Of a stretch of 64,000 bases of DNA, positions 1 to 7,420 are shown one piece after another. The notes beneath the pieces were generated by a model. That model searched no databases, was not told where the DNA came from, and was given only the letters and a program-made list of their open reading frames with translations. Position numbers and translations under genes: made by a program. This stretch comes from Flavobacteriales bacterium UBA4110 (lineage in GTDB: Bacteria; Bacteroidota; Bacteroidia; Flavobacteriales; Weeksellaceae): assembly GCA_002383165.1 (NCBI GenBank), contig DFXK01000008.1:1-64000 (forward strand), read 5' to 3'. The first letter of the stretch is position 1. Every line of letters starts with the position of its first letter.

Positions 1-1702
1 AAACCGTGTAAGGTGGAATGCCGTGTTTTTTAGCAACAGTTTTACGAAGTTCTTTTAGTTGATCAAATAATAATTGATCCAACCCGCCTCCAGATTGGGT
101 TTGAACCTGCTCGCTATCTGCTTTTGATTTGATCTGGTTGAGATCATAAGTTCTGTCTTCCGCTATTAGAAAAGATTCGTTGTAACTACCGTTTACAACT
201 TGATTACCTTTTTCAGAAATTTTTAGAACACCATAAGTTTCTATATCTTTTCTAAGGAAATCCTGAACAGTAGCCTGTCTGATAATAGATTTCCAATAAT
301 TGTCACTTTCAGCTTTCCCAAATCCGAAAAATTCTGTCTGTTCTAATTTATAAGATTTTGTAACCGCAGATTCTTTACCAGCAATTATGGAAATCAAATC
401 TTTTGTGCGGAACTTTTCACCCAAAGACTTTATCATTTCCAAAACTTTTTTCAAGTCTTGAGTTGCATCTTTTAGTTTTGGTGGATTTTGTGAATTATCA
501 CACATCAAAGCACCTTCGCCATTTATTGGATCAAATTTTTCTCCGAAATAATAAAGCAAATATTGTCTTCTGCTCATCGAAGTTTCTGCATAACCAACAA
601 CTTCATTCAACAATTGAAGACCAATTTCTCTTTCCGAAACTGGTTTCTGAGCCAGAAATTTTTCTAATTTCTCAATATCTTTTGGATCGTAGAAAGCCAA
701 ACAATGACCTTCTCCACCATCTCGTCCTGCTCGACCAGTTTCCTGATAATAACTTTCCAAAGATTTGGGAATATCATAATGAATTACAAATCGAACATCC
801 GGTTTATCAATTCCCATCCCGAATGCTATAGTAGCAACAATCACATCAGCTTCCTCCATCAAGAATTTATCCTGATTAGCCACTCTTAGTTTTTGATCCA
901 ATCCTGCGTGGTAAGGCAAAGCATTCACTCCATTAACCTGTAAAAGCTGAGCAAATTCTTCCACTTTTCTTCTGCTAAGACAATAAACGATTCCTGATTT
1001 TCCTTTATGCTGATTGATGAATCTTAAAATCTCTTTATCTACATTGACTTTCGGACGGATTTCGTAAAACAAATTAGCTCTGTTAAAACTTTCCTTGAAA
1101 ACCAAAGCATTATTCATTCCCAAAGTTTTTTGAATATCATCCTGAACTTTAGGTGTTGCAGTAGCCGTTAATGCGATAACAGGAACAGCTGCAATTTTAT
1201 CAATTATACCTTTCAGATTCCTGTATTCTGGACGGAAATCGTGTCCCCATTCCGAAATACAGTGTGCCTCATCTATCGCAACGAAAGATATTTTTACGGC
1301 TTTTAGAAATTCAAGATATTCTTCCTTGATAAGAGATTCTGGAGCTACGTAAAGCAATTTGGTTTTACCAGCTGTGATGTCATCCATCACCTGTTTGGTC
1401 TGGGTTTTATTAAGAGAAGAATTCAGAACGTGAGCAACGCCATCGTCCGAAGATAAACCGTTGACAGCATCTACCTGATTTTTCATCAAGGCTATCAATG
1501 GTGAAACTACAATCGCTGTTCCTTCAGAAATCAATGCCGGAAGCTGATAACAAAGTGATTTTCCACCACCAGTCGGCATCAAAACAAATATATCTTTGCC
1601 GCCGAGAAGTTCTTGTATAATCTGCTCTTGCTGACCTTTGAATTTTGAAAATCCGAAATATTTTTTGAGTTCAGCAGATAAGTTGATGTCTTTTGTGTCC
1701 AT
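1..1702 (-). CDS. recQ: ATP-dependent DNA helicase RecQ (3' end beyond window)
   Basis: A 3'-5' DNA helicase of superfamily 2, acting in recombination and fork repair. About 567 residues are visible. The Walker A motif (TGGGKS) lies near residue 45 and the DEAH box, in the context IDEAHCISEWGHDFRP, near residue 144. The helicase C-terminal motif GRAGRDGG and the RQC region follow, and an HRDC domain starts near residue 555 just before the window edge. The start is the ATG at 1700-1702, which gives the usual RecQ N-terminus. In the zinc subdomain only one of the four cysteines known from E. coli RecQ is kept (MCDNS), the others being Ser, Ala and Ser. It is divergent from kdsD. The family call is secure; the loss of the zinc site is read directly from the translation. 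Confidence 0.95.
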   Translation of the reverse strand, partial: MDTKDINLSAELKKYFGFSKFKGQQEQIIQELLGGKDIFVLMPTGGGKSLCYQLPALISEGTAIVVSPLIALMKNQVDAVNGLSSDDGVAHVLNSSLNKTQTKQVMDDITAGKTKLLYVAPESLIKEEYLEFLKAVKISFVAIDEAHCISEWGHDFRPEYRNLKGIIDKIAAVPVIALTATATPKVQDDIQKTLGMNNALVFKESFNRANLFYEIRPKVNVDKEILRFINQHKGKSGIVYCLSRRKVEEFAQLLQVNGVNALPYHAGLDQKLRVANQDKFLMEEADVIVATIAFGMGIDKPDVRFVIHYDIPKSLESYYQETGRAGRDGGEGHCLAFYDPKDIEKLEKFLAQKPVSEREIGLQLLNEVVGYAETSMSRRQYLLYYFGEKFDPINGEGALMCDNSQNPPKLKDATQDLKKVLEMIKSLGEKFRTKDLISIIAGKESAVTKSYKLEQTEFFGFGKAESDNYWKSIIRQATVQDFLRKDIETYGVLKISEKGNQVVNGSYNESFLIAEDRTYDLNQIKSKADSEQVQTQSGGGLDQLLFDQLKELRKTVAKKHGIPPYTV

Positions 1703-1780
1703 CCTTTAATATAGTTTGCTAAATTTGCATTTTATTGAAAGGTTATACATTAATGGTTAATCCTGACTTTTAGGGATAAA

Positions 1781-1806
1781 AAAATGAAGCTAAAAAACTT
1801 CATTTT
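1781..1806. other. short hairpin between recQ and kdsD
   Basis: A perfect 9-bp stem (AAAATGAAG at 1781-1789 and CTTCATTTT at 1798-1806) with an 8-base loop lies between the two divergent genes. A TAAATTTG element at 1720-1727 points toward kdsD, so the hairpin would sit in its leader. The T-tract is weak, so a terminator role is doubtful. Confidence 0.35.
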
Positions 1807-1878
1807 GCTCTGTTAAATTATTAGCGTGAAGGTACAAAATAAATATTATTAAAAAAAATAATTAAATACTTTAAAATT

Positions 1879-2838
1879 TTGGATCCAAAAGAGATAATAG
1901 CAAACGCCCATCTGGCGCTGGATATAGAAATTAGTGAGTTGAACAATCTCAGAAACAGATTGGATGACAGTTTCATAAAAAGCGTTTTAACTATTAATGA
2001 AGCCAAAGGGAAATTAATCATTGTTGGAATAGGAAAATCTGCGCATGTTGCTAACAAAATTGTAGCTACGTTAAATTCCACAGGAACACCTTCACAATTC
2101 CTTCACGCTGCAGAAGCTATCCACGGCGATCTTGGTGTGATTCAGAAACAGGATGTCGTGTTATGTATTTCTTATTCCGGAAATTCGCCCGAGATTGTGA
2201 ATCTCCTACCCTTCCTCAAAGAATATTCGTCTGCTTTGATTGGAATGACTGGAAATCCCGAAAGTAAATTGGGAAAAGCTTCTGACATTATTCTAAATAC
2301 TCACGTAGAAAAAGAAGCCTGCCCAAACAAACTAGCTCCTACCAGTTCAACCACTGTTCAAATGGCTCTTGGCGATGCTTTAGCAGTTTGCTTGATGGAA
2401 CTGAACGGATTTAAAGATATAGATTTTGCTAAATTTCATCCAGGTGGAAGCCTCGGTAAAAACCTAACGGCAAAAGTAGAACAATTTGTTTCTCAGAATA
2501 AGCCGGAAGTTTCGCCAGAATCAGGAATCAGAGATGTAATTATTTCTGTCAGCGGTTCCAAACACGGAATTACGGTCGTTATCGAAAACGAAAATATATT
2601 GGGTGTAATTACTGATGGCGATATCCGAAGAATGCTACTCAATCAAGATGATATCTCTAAAGTTAAAGCTTCTGACATCATTAGTAAAAACCCAAAATCC
2701 ATCGATAAAAATCAATTAGCAAAAGAAGCTATGCAGATTTTGAAACAATTCAATATTGGTCAATTAATAGTGACAGATAACGGAAAATATTACGGAATAA
2801 TAGACATCCATACATTATTAGACGAAGGCATTAATTAA
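1879..2838 (+). CDS. kdsD: arabinose-5-phosphate isomerase (KpsF/GutQ/KdsD family)
   Basis: Interconverts ribulose 5-phosphate and arabinose 5-phosphate, the first step toward the LPS sugar KDO, in the cytoplasm. The 319 residues match the family length. An SIS sugar-isomerase domain spans about residues 30-165, with the typical AEAIHGDLG and SYSGNSPE segments. Two CBS domains follow at about 205-319. Only a TTG start (1879) keeps the full N-terminal helix, and no upstream in-frame ATG is visible. The last 8 bases overlap the convergent gene that ends at 2831. KDO biosynthesis is known for the family; the role here is inferred from the domain pair. Confidence 0.9.
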   Translation: MDPKEIIANAHLALDIEISELNNLRNRLDDSFIKSVLTINEAKGKLIIVGIGKSAHVANKIVATLNSTGTPSQFLHAAEAIHGDLGVIQKQDVVLCISYSGNSPEIVNLLPFLKEYSSALIGMTGNPESKLGKASDIILNTHVEKEACPNKLAPTSSTTVQMALGDALAVCLMELNGFKDIDFAKFHPGGSLGKNLTAKVEQFVSQNKPEVSPESGIRDVIISVSGSKHGITVVIENENILGVITDGDIRRMLLNQDDISKVKASDIISKNPKSIDKNQLAKEAMQILKQFNIGQLIVTDNGKYYGIIDIHTLLDEGIN

Positions 2839-3679
2839 TCCTTCTCACTCGGAATAACTTCGTAATATCGCCCGTTGCTTTTGCAACAATTCCTGCTCCG
2901 GTTCCATAAGCCGGAGTTGTGCTTCCTGGCTTAGCAATCGAAATTCTAATCAAATCATTCTGATTAAAAGCCAAAATTGTTCTTGGAAGAATCAAGGTTT
3001 GAGTTTGATTTGAAGAACCATTGTCATAAGGCATTGCTGTTCCTAAAACCGGTGTCCAAGTTGTTCCATTATCTTTCGATTGAGCAACTGAAATCGTCAC
3101 ATAAGAATAGTTGGAGTTATCTGTTGTTACATTTCTTTTTGGACTAAATGTAAAGTTGGCCAGTAACCTGTAATTACCAGCTTGTTTGATTATAAAAGTT
3201 TGATTATTGCTTTGAAGTTCAATATCAGTAGGATCATCAATCAAAATCTCATTTGCCAACCAAGTAACTGGAACATCAAAAGTTTCACTACTATTGACAC
3301 TTGTAAGCTGAGTTGCCGTTAATGATTGATTGTTTACAGAACTCAAAACATATTGGTTAGAAGCTGACCCTACATTGATTTCTGAACTGGTAGTAAATTT
3401 TTGCCAAAGAGAATTCTGTCTAAAATACAGCGAATTGGCAGAAACCGCTGTTGTACCGGAACCAGCTGCTGCTAAATTGAAAACCAAAAGTCCGTTTGCA
3501 GGATTAGTAATAGTTGTATTATCATTAGTTCCCGTAAGATTAACTCTCGGAAGCAGTAAGCCTTTGTTTGTAGAAGTAATGTCTAAAATAGCTGAAGAGT
3601 GTGGTGTTGTGGTTCCAATCCCTACTTGCGAAAATCCAGATGTGAATAATAATGCTGCTAATAAATTATATAATCTCAT
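2831..3679 (-). CDS. secreted VGIGT-type surface protein, paralogue 3
   Basis: A 282-residue exported protein with a signal peptide (residues 1-17). Its first mature segment has the pattern VGIGTTTPHSSAILDI...KGLLLPRV, common in Bacteroidota cell-surface and fibre-like proteins. The C-terminal half is beta-rich, with a spaced DNGTTWTPV motif and a final segment around NDLIRISI. It is the last of three adjacent paralogues on the same strand and is clearly homologous to the two upstream of it. No T9SS C-terminal sorting domain is recognisable. Function unknown; adhesion or exopolymer assembly is only a guess. Its end overlaps kdsD by 8 bases. Confidence 0.8.
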   Translation of the reverse strand: MRLYNLLAALLFTSGFSQVGIGTTTPHSSAILDITSTNKGLLLPRVNLTGTNDNTTITNPANGLLVFNLAAAGSGTTAVSANSLYFRQNSLWQKFTTSSEINVGSASNQYVLSSVNNQSLTATQLTSVNSSETFDVPVTWLANEILIDDPTDIELQSNNQTFIIKQAGNYRLLANFTFSPKRNVTTDNSNYSYVTISVAQSKDNGTTWTPVLGTAMPYDNGSSNQTQTLILPRTILAFNQNDLIRISIAKPGSTTPAYGTGAGIVAKATGDITKLFRVRRIN

Positions 3680-3710
3680 AATGAGTGAAATTAATTTTTA
3701 AATAAATCTC

Positions 3711-4622
3711 TTAATTAAGTTTTTGAAATCTTAATAATCTTGAATAAGCCAAGCCCGTTCCCGCTTCCAGATTCAAAGTACTGGTAGACGGGTTGGTTCC
3801 GTGATTAGAGGTTGATCCTTTTATAACAACTGCTCGGATCAAATCATTTTCATTAAGTGCAATGACAAACGGTGCAACCATTACGGATCTGTTTCTGTCA
3901 CCTGTGCCTACGCCCCAAGTTGTACTCGATTTTGCAATTTGCGTCCAAGTAGTTCCATTGTTAGTAGATCTTTGAACAATAAAATCCAAAGCTGCGACGC
4001 AAGTAGCCTCAGTTGCATTTGTTGTACAATTTGTTTGAACCCAAGGATTGTAACCAACATAACCTGTAATTTCAAATGTTCCCGATGATAATATCTTGAA
4101 ATTATTATTAGCCAGAGAAACTCGGTTTCCAACATCTACTTTCATAGCTCCAGTAGCAGATGCATCGAAATTTACAACAATGCTATTTCCATTATTAAAA
4201 TTGGTCTTATCCAAAGCCTGCATTCCCGTATTTGCAACAATAAAAATCTGTGCGTACAAGTTTTTTTTCACTTTTTCAGTAGTAGAAACATCAATCCAAT
4301 TGGTTCCATTCCAGAAATAAAATGTATTGGCTTCAATCGCTGAATCTGTTGCAGAGTTGGTTGTATTATAAACAATTAATCCAACCGCCGGGCTTGCAAT
4401 GGTAACTACATCAGTTTTGTTTTGCAGTGCAACGCGGGGAATCAAAACACCTTTTTTATTATTGCTTGCCAAAGAGCTGACATCCAAATCTAAAAGTGCA
4501 GAAGAATTCGGAGTTGCTGTTCCAATTCCAACGCCCTGTGCAGATAATTTCCCTGACAATATTAACGCCGAGAAAGCAAAAAATGTTGTTTTTGATATAT
4601 TGAATAATCTATTGTAAATCAT
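3711..4622 (-). CDS. secreted VGIGT-type surface protein, paralogue 2
   Basis: 303 residues with a signal peptide ending near residue 29. The mature protein starts with the VGIGTATPNSSALLDLD pattern and KKGVLIPRVAL, followed by FYFWNGTNWIDV and a beta-rich C-terminal half containing the STNNGTTWTQI and NENDLIRAVVI motifs. The two flanking paralogues share the same motif order. Its ATG lies 12 bases inside the end of the upstream paralogue (a 14-base overlap), so the two are probably translated together. No catalytic motif is visible. Function unknown. Confidence 0.8.
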   Translation of the reverse strand: MIYNRLFNISKTTFFAFSALILSGKLSAQGVGIGTATPNSSALLDLDVSSLASNNKKGVLIPRVALQNKTDVVTIASPAVGLIVYNTTNSATDSAIEANTFYFWNGTNWIDVSTTEKVKKNLYAQIFIVANTGMQALDKTNFNNGNSIVVNFDASATGAMKVDVGNRVSLANNNFKILSSGTFEITGYVGYNPWVQTNCTTNATEATCVAALDFIVQRSTNNGTTWTQIAKSSTTWGVGTGDRNRSVMVAPFVIALNENDLIRAVVIKGSTSNHGTNPSTSTLNLEAGTGLAYSRLLRFQKLN

Positions 4623-5511
4623 AATCTAAAAGTATCATTGTTAAGCTTTTGGAAATGGGTATTTTGGTTGAAGTTGTTATTGTGGGAACTGGACTTGTTG
4701 TATTATTTTCTCCGTGCAAAGCTGATTCATCTGTAATTCCGAAAGGATTTTGAACCACTAATCTTAATTTTTGACCAGCTGTGAGCGAAATTGGTGTTGA
4801 AATCAAAATAGCTGTTTTCAAATAATTAGTCGCTTTTACACCCCAAGCCGTTCTGTTTCCAATCACATCTGCCCAAGTTGTGCCATTATCTGTAGATCTT
4901 TGAAGTTTTAAATTAAGGAAAGTTCCTCTTTGTGTTCCGGCAATGGTAGTACGATTGGGATTATAATTAACATAAGCAGAAACCTCATAAAGTCCTGTGA
5001 CATTGATGGTGAAAACATCTCCCGATTTAGTAACGATATTTCCTGTACTGATAGCAACATCTCCATCTGCAAAAGAAACCGGAATCCCGCCATTGGTTTC
5101 GCTTGTATTATTGATGGTTGAATATGTTAAATTCTGCGTAGATTTTGAATTAAGACTATATATTTTATTAGATAAATAATTTTGTAAAGCCGATGTCAAA
5201 CCAAGATCTACCCACTGTGTACCATTCCAAAAATAATATCTGTTAGCAAATACATTAGAAGGGTAAGTTCCTGCATCTACCGTATTATAAACTAGCAAAC
5301 CAACTGCAGGACTAGGAATAGTAGTCGTGTCAGTATTACTTGCCAGTGCAACTCTTGGTCCTAGAAATCCTTTCTTACTTCCAGTTGCCAAATTATTCGT
5401 GTTAATTTCTAGAGCTGCAGAAGACGAAACTTGACTGGTCTGAATTCCTACTTGGGCAGACAACAAACCAGAAAAGAAAATAAAACAAACTTTAACTAAA
5501 TATCTATTCAT
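4609..5511 (-). CDS. secreted VGIGT-type surface protein, paralogue 1
   Basis: First gene of the three-paralogue unit, 300 residues. A signal peptide ends near residue 19. The mature start is a divergent form (VGIQTSQVSSSAALEIN) followed by KKGFLGPRVAL, PAVGLLVYNT, YYFWNGTQWVDL and the downstream STDNGTTWADV motif. The C-terminal half resembles the other two copies, with an extra low-complexity tail rich in Thr and Ser. About 185 AT-rich bases separate its start from the divergent tatC gene and presumably hold both promoters; I cannot point to an exact consensus. Function unknown. Confidence 0.8.
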   Translation of the reverse strand: MNRYLVKVCFIFFSGLLSAQVGIQTSQVSSSAALEINTNNLATGSKKGFLGPRVALASNTDTTTIPSPAVGLLVYNTVDAGTYPSNVFANRYYFWNGTQWVDLGLTSALQNYLSNKIYSLNSKSTQNLTYSTINNTSETNGGIPVSFADGDVAISTGNIVTKSGDVFTINVTGLYEVSAYVNYNPNRTTIAGTQRGTFLNLKLQRSTDNGTTWADVIGNRTAWGVKATNYLKTAILISTPISLTAGQKLRLVVQNPFGITDESALHGENNTTSPVPTITTSTKIPISKSLTMILLDYDLQ

Positions 5512-5697
5512 AATGTTAGCACAACAAACAAAATTTATTCCACAGAATTTGGAAAATTAAACCTAATAAAATATTTAATATTAAATTTATAAGTTTAAAA
5601 ATATAAAAAATAATCAGTTATTTTTAATTTATTGTTAAATATCGATTAAACTAAAAATTCCGTAATTTCGTGCTCTGATTTTTTCTATAATCAAACT

Positions 5698-6504
5698 ATG
5701 AGTGAAGAAAAGGAAATGTCGTTTTTGGGACATATTGGAGAACTAAGGGCGCATCTTGTAAGATCTATTCTAGCAATTGTTATTCTAGCGATTATTGTCG
5801 GTTTTAATATCAATTGGGTAATGGATCATATTTTTTTTGGTCCTACCAGAAATGATTTTTTGACTTTCAGAATTGTGAATCATTTTTCCAGAGAATTGAC
5901 GGGAAATGACAGTTTTATTCTGCCAGCACAATTTAGTGTTCAACAGAAGCAGTTGTTTCAGCAATTCAATGTGATGATGGCGGTTTCCATCTTTTCAGGT
6001 GCTGTTTTGGGTTTTCCTTATATCGTTTGGGAAATCTGGAAATTTATCAGTCCTGCTCTGATGCCGAATGAGAAAAAGAATTCGATTTTTTATATCAATG
6101 CGATTTGGATCTTGTTTATGACTGGCGTTTTGACTGGTTATTTCTTGATTTTACCTTTTGCCATCAACTTCGGTTTATTATTCAAAGTTTCAGATAATAT
6201 TGTTCAGTTATTTGACTTGTCAGATTATACTACTCTGTTCTTACAAGTAACATTGGGAATGGGTGTGGTTTTTCTTTTCCCGATTGCTGTTTACATCTTG
6301 ACATCAATAGGCATTCTCACTCCAAAATTCCTTAGAACCTATAGAAGACACGCTATTGTTTTAATTATGGTCGTTGCAGCAATTATCACTCCTGCTGATG
6401 TTTTGAGTATGATGGCAGCAGCACTTCCACTGGTTTTACTTTATGAAATTAGTGTGATAATGTCCAATGTCATTTACAAGAAAATGCAGAAAAAAAGCAG
6501 CTAA
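5698..6504 (+). CDS. tatC: Sec-independent translocase subunit TatC
   Basis: Core membrane receptor of the twin-arginine pathway, which exports folded proteins. The 268 residues, about six hydrophobic segments and the N-terminal signature MSFLGHIGELRAHLVRS are typical. Family landmarks such as the Pro-rich segment FISPALMPNEKK and the last helices around ITPADVLSMM are also present. No tatA or tatB gene is next to it, so those must lie elsewhere. A strong terminator follows at 6532-6562, so this appears to be a single-gene transcript. Confidence 0.95.
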   Translation: MSEEKEMSFLGHIGELRAHLVRSILAIVILAIIVGFNINWVMDHIFFGPTRNDFLTFRIVNHFSRELTGNDSFILPAQFSVQQKQLFQQFNVMMAVSIFSGAVLGFPYIVWEIWKFISPALMPNEKKNSIFYINAIWILFMTGVLTGYFLILPFAINFGLLFKVSDNIVQLFDLSDYTTLFLQVTLGMGVVFLFPIAVYILTSIGILTPKFLRTYRRHAIVLIMVVAAIITPADVLSMMAAALPLVLLYEISVIMSNVIYKKMQKKSS

Positions 6505-6531
6505 AATATTTGAATCACAATAATTAATTTG

Positions 6532-6562
6532 AAAGCATCGGTAAATAAACTGATGCTTTTTT
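6532..6562 (+). terminator. terminator after tatC
   Basis: An 11-bp stem (6532-6542 with 6549-6559, one G-T pair) and a 6-base loop are followed by a run of T. Confidence 0.85.
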
Positions 6563-6694
6563 AGTGCTTTAAGAATTGATTTTTTTATTCTGAGTGATGT
6601 TTCATTAAATTAAAGATAAGATGTAACATTTTTCAAGGTTGAAAATTTCAGAAAATGCAAGATGCTGGTAAACAGATTTTAGTATATTGAAAGA

Positions 6695-6733
6695 ATAAAA
6701 AAACGGAAAATCTAAAATATCAGATTTTCCGTT
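6695..6733 (-). terminator. terminator after tpx
   Basis: A 12-bp perfect stem (6702-6713 with 6722-6733) and an 8-base loop. On the minus strand it is followed by a T-run, just past the tpx stop codon. Confidence 0.85.
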
Positions 6734-6755
6734 AATAAGGGAGATTTTATTAAGT

Positions 6756-7253
6756 TTATTTCAAAGCTTCAATTGCAGCTTCGTAGTTTGGCTCCTGTCC
6801 TATTTCCGGAACTTGTTCTGTGTAGATTACTGTTCCTTTTTCATCCAAAGCAACAACAGCTCTGCTCAATAATCCTCTCAAAGGAGAATCATCCAAAGTC
6901 ACACCATAATCTTCTCCAAAATTCCCTCTGAAATCTGACAAAACTTCTACATTATCAAGACCTTCTGCTGCACAAAATCTATTTAACGCAAAAGGTAAAT
7001 CTCTAGAAACGTTTATTACAACAGTGTTTTCCAAAGAACTAGCTTCTTTGTTGAATTCTCTTGCAGATGCAGCACAAACACCTGTGTCGATACTTGGGAA
7101 GATGTTCAACAATACTTTTTTTCCTGTGTAATCTGCCAAATGCTTTTCCGATAAATCTGCTCCAACTAAAGTAAACTCTTGAGCAACAGTTCCAACTTTT
7201 GGCAAACTTCCTACGGTATTAATCGGACTTCCTTTGAATGTAATTTGTGACAT
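6756..7253 (-). CDS. tpx: thiol peroxidase Tpx
   Basis: A thioredoxin-dependent peroxidase of the atypical 2-Cys peroxiredoxin type that removes peroxides. The 165-residue product starting MSQITFKGSPINTVGSLP is the normal family length. The peroxidatic Cys lies in the segment SIDTGVCAASAREFN near residue 60, and the resolving Cys in NRFCAAEGLDNVEVLSDFR near 94. The open frame continues 30 codons upstream, but a textbook promoter sits inside that extension (7271-7300), so the ATG at 7251-7253 is the real start. Transcribed alone and divergent from icd. Confidence 0.95.
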   Translation of the reverse strand: MSQITFKGSPINTVGSLPKVGTVAQEFTLVGADLSEKHLADYTGKKVLLNIFPSIDTGVCAASAREFNKEASSLENTVVINVSRDLPFALNRFCAAEGLDNVEVLSDFRGNFGEDYGVTLDDSPLRGLLSRAVVALDEKGTVIYTEQVPEIGQEPNYEAAIEALK

Positions 7254-7270
7254 TGTTTTTATATTTTCCT

Positions 7271-7300
7271 CAAAGTTAATATTAGATTTATCCCGACCAA
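7271..7300 (-). promoter_or_regulatory. tpx promoter (Bacteroidota consensus)
   Basis: On the minus strand, TTG (7298-7300), exactly 19 bases, then TAACTTTG (7271-7278), with the tpx ATG 18 bases further on. This matches the Bacteroidota sigma consensus TTG-N19-TAnnTTTG exactly. Confidence 0.8.
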
Positions 7301-7373
7301 AAATTATTTCTGATTTTAATAAATCTTTAACTTGATATGTCATAAATCACTATTTAAATCTAACAAAAATCAC

Positions 7374-7381
7374 TAAATTTG
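7374..7381 (+). promoter_or_regulatory. probable icd -7 element
   Basis: TAAATTTG fits the Bacteroidota -7 consensus and lies 39 bases before the icd ATG. No good TTG occurs at the expected spacing, so the support is moderate. Confidence 0.45.
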
Positions 7382-7420
7382 TATGTTTTGAAAAAACAGT
7401 AAATAAAATCAACTACTATA

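Noticed and set aside
1784..1816. 10-codon frame (MKLKNFILLC) and a small transcript ending at the hairpin 1781-1806
   Set aside because: No supporting conservation visible, weak T-tract, and too short to judge; recorded only as a hairpin.
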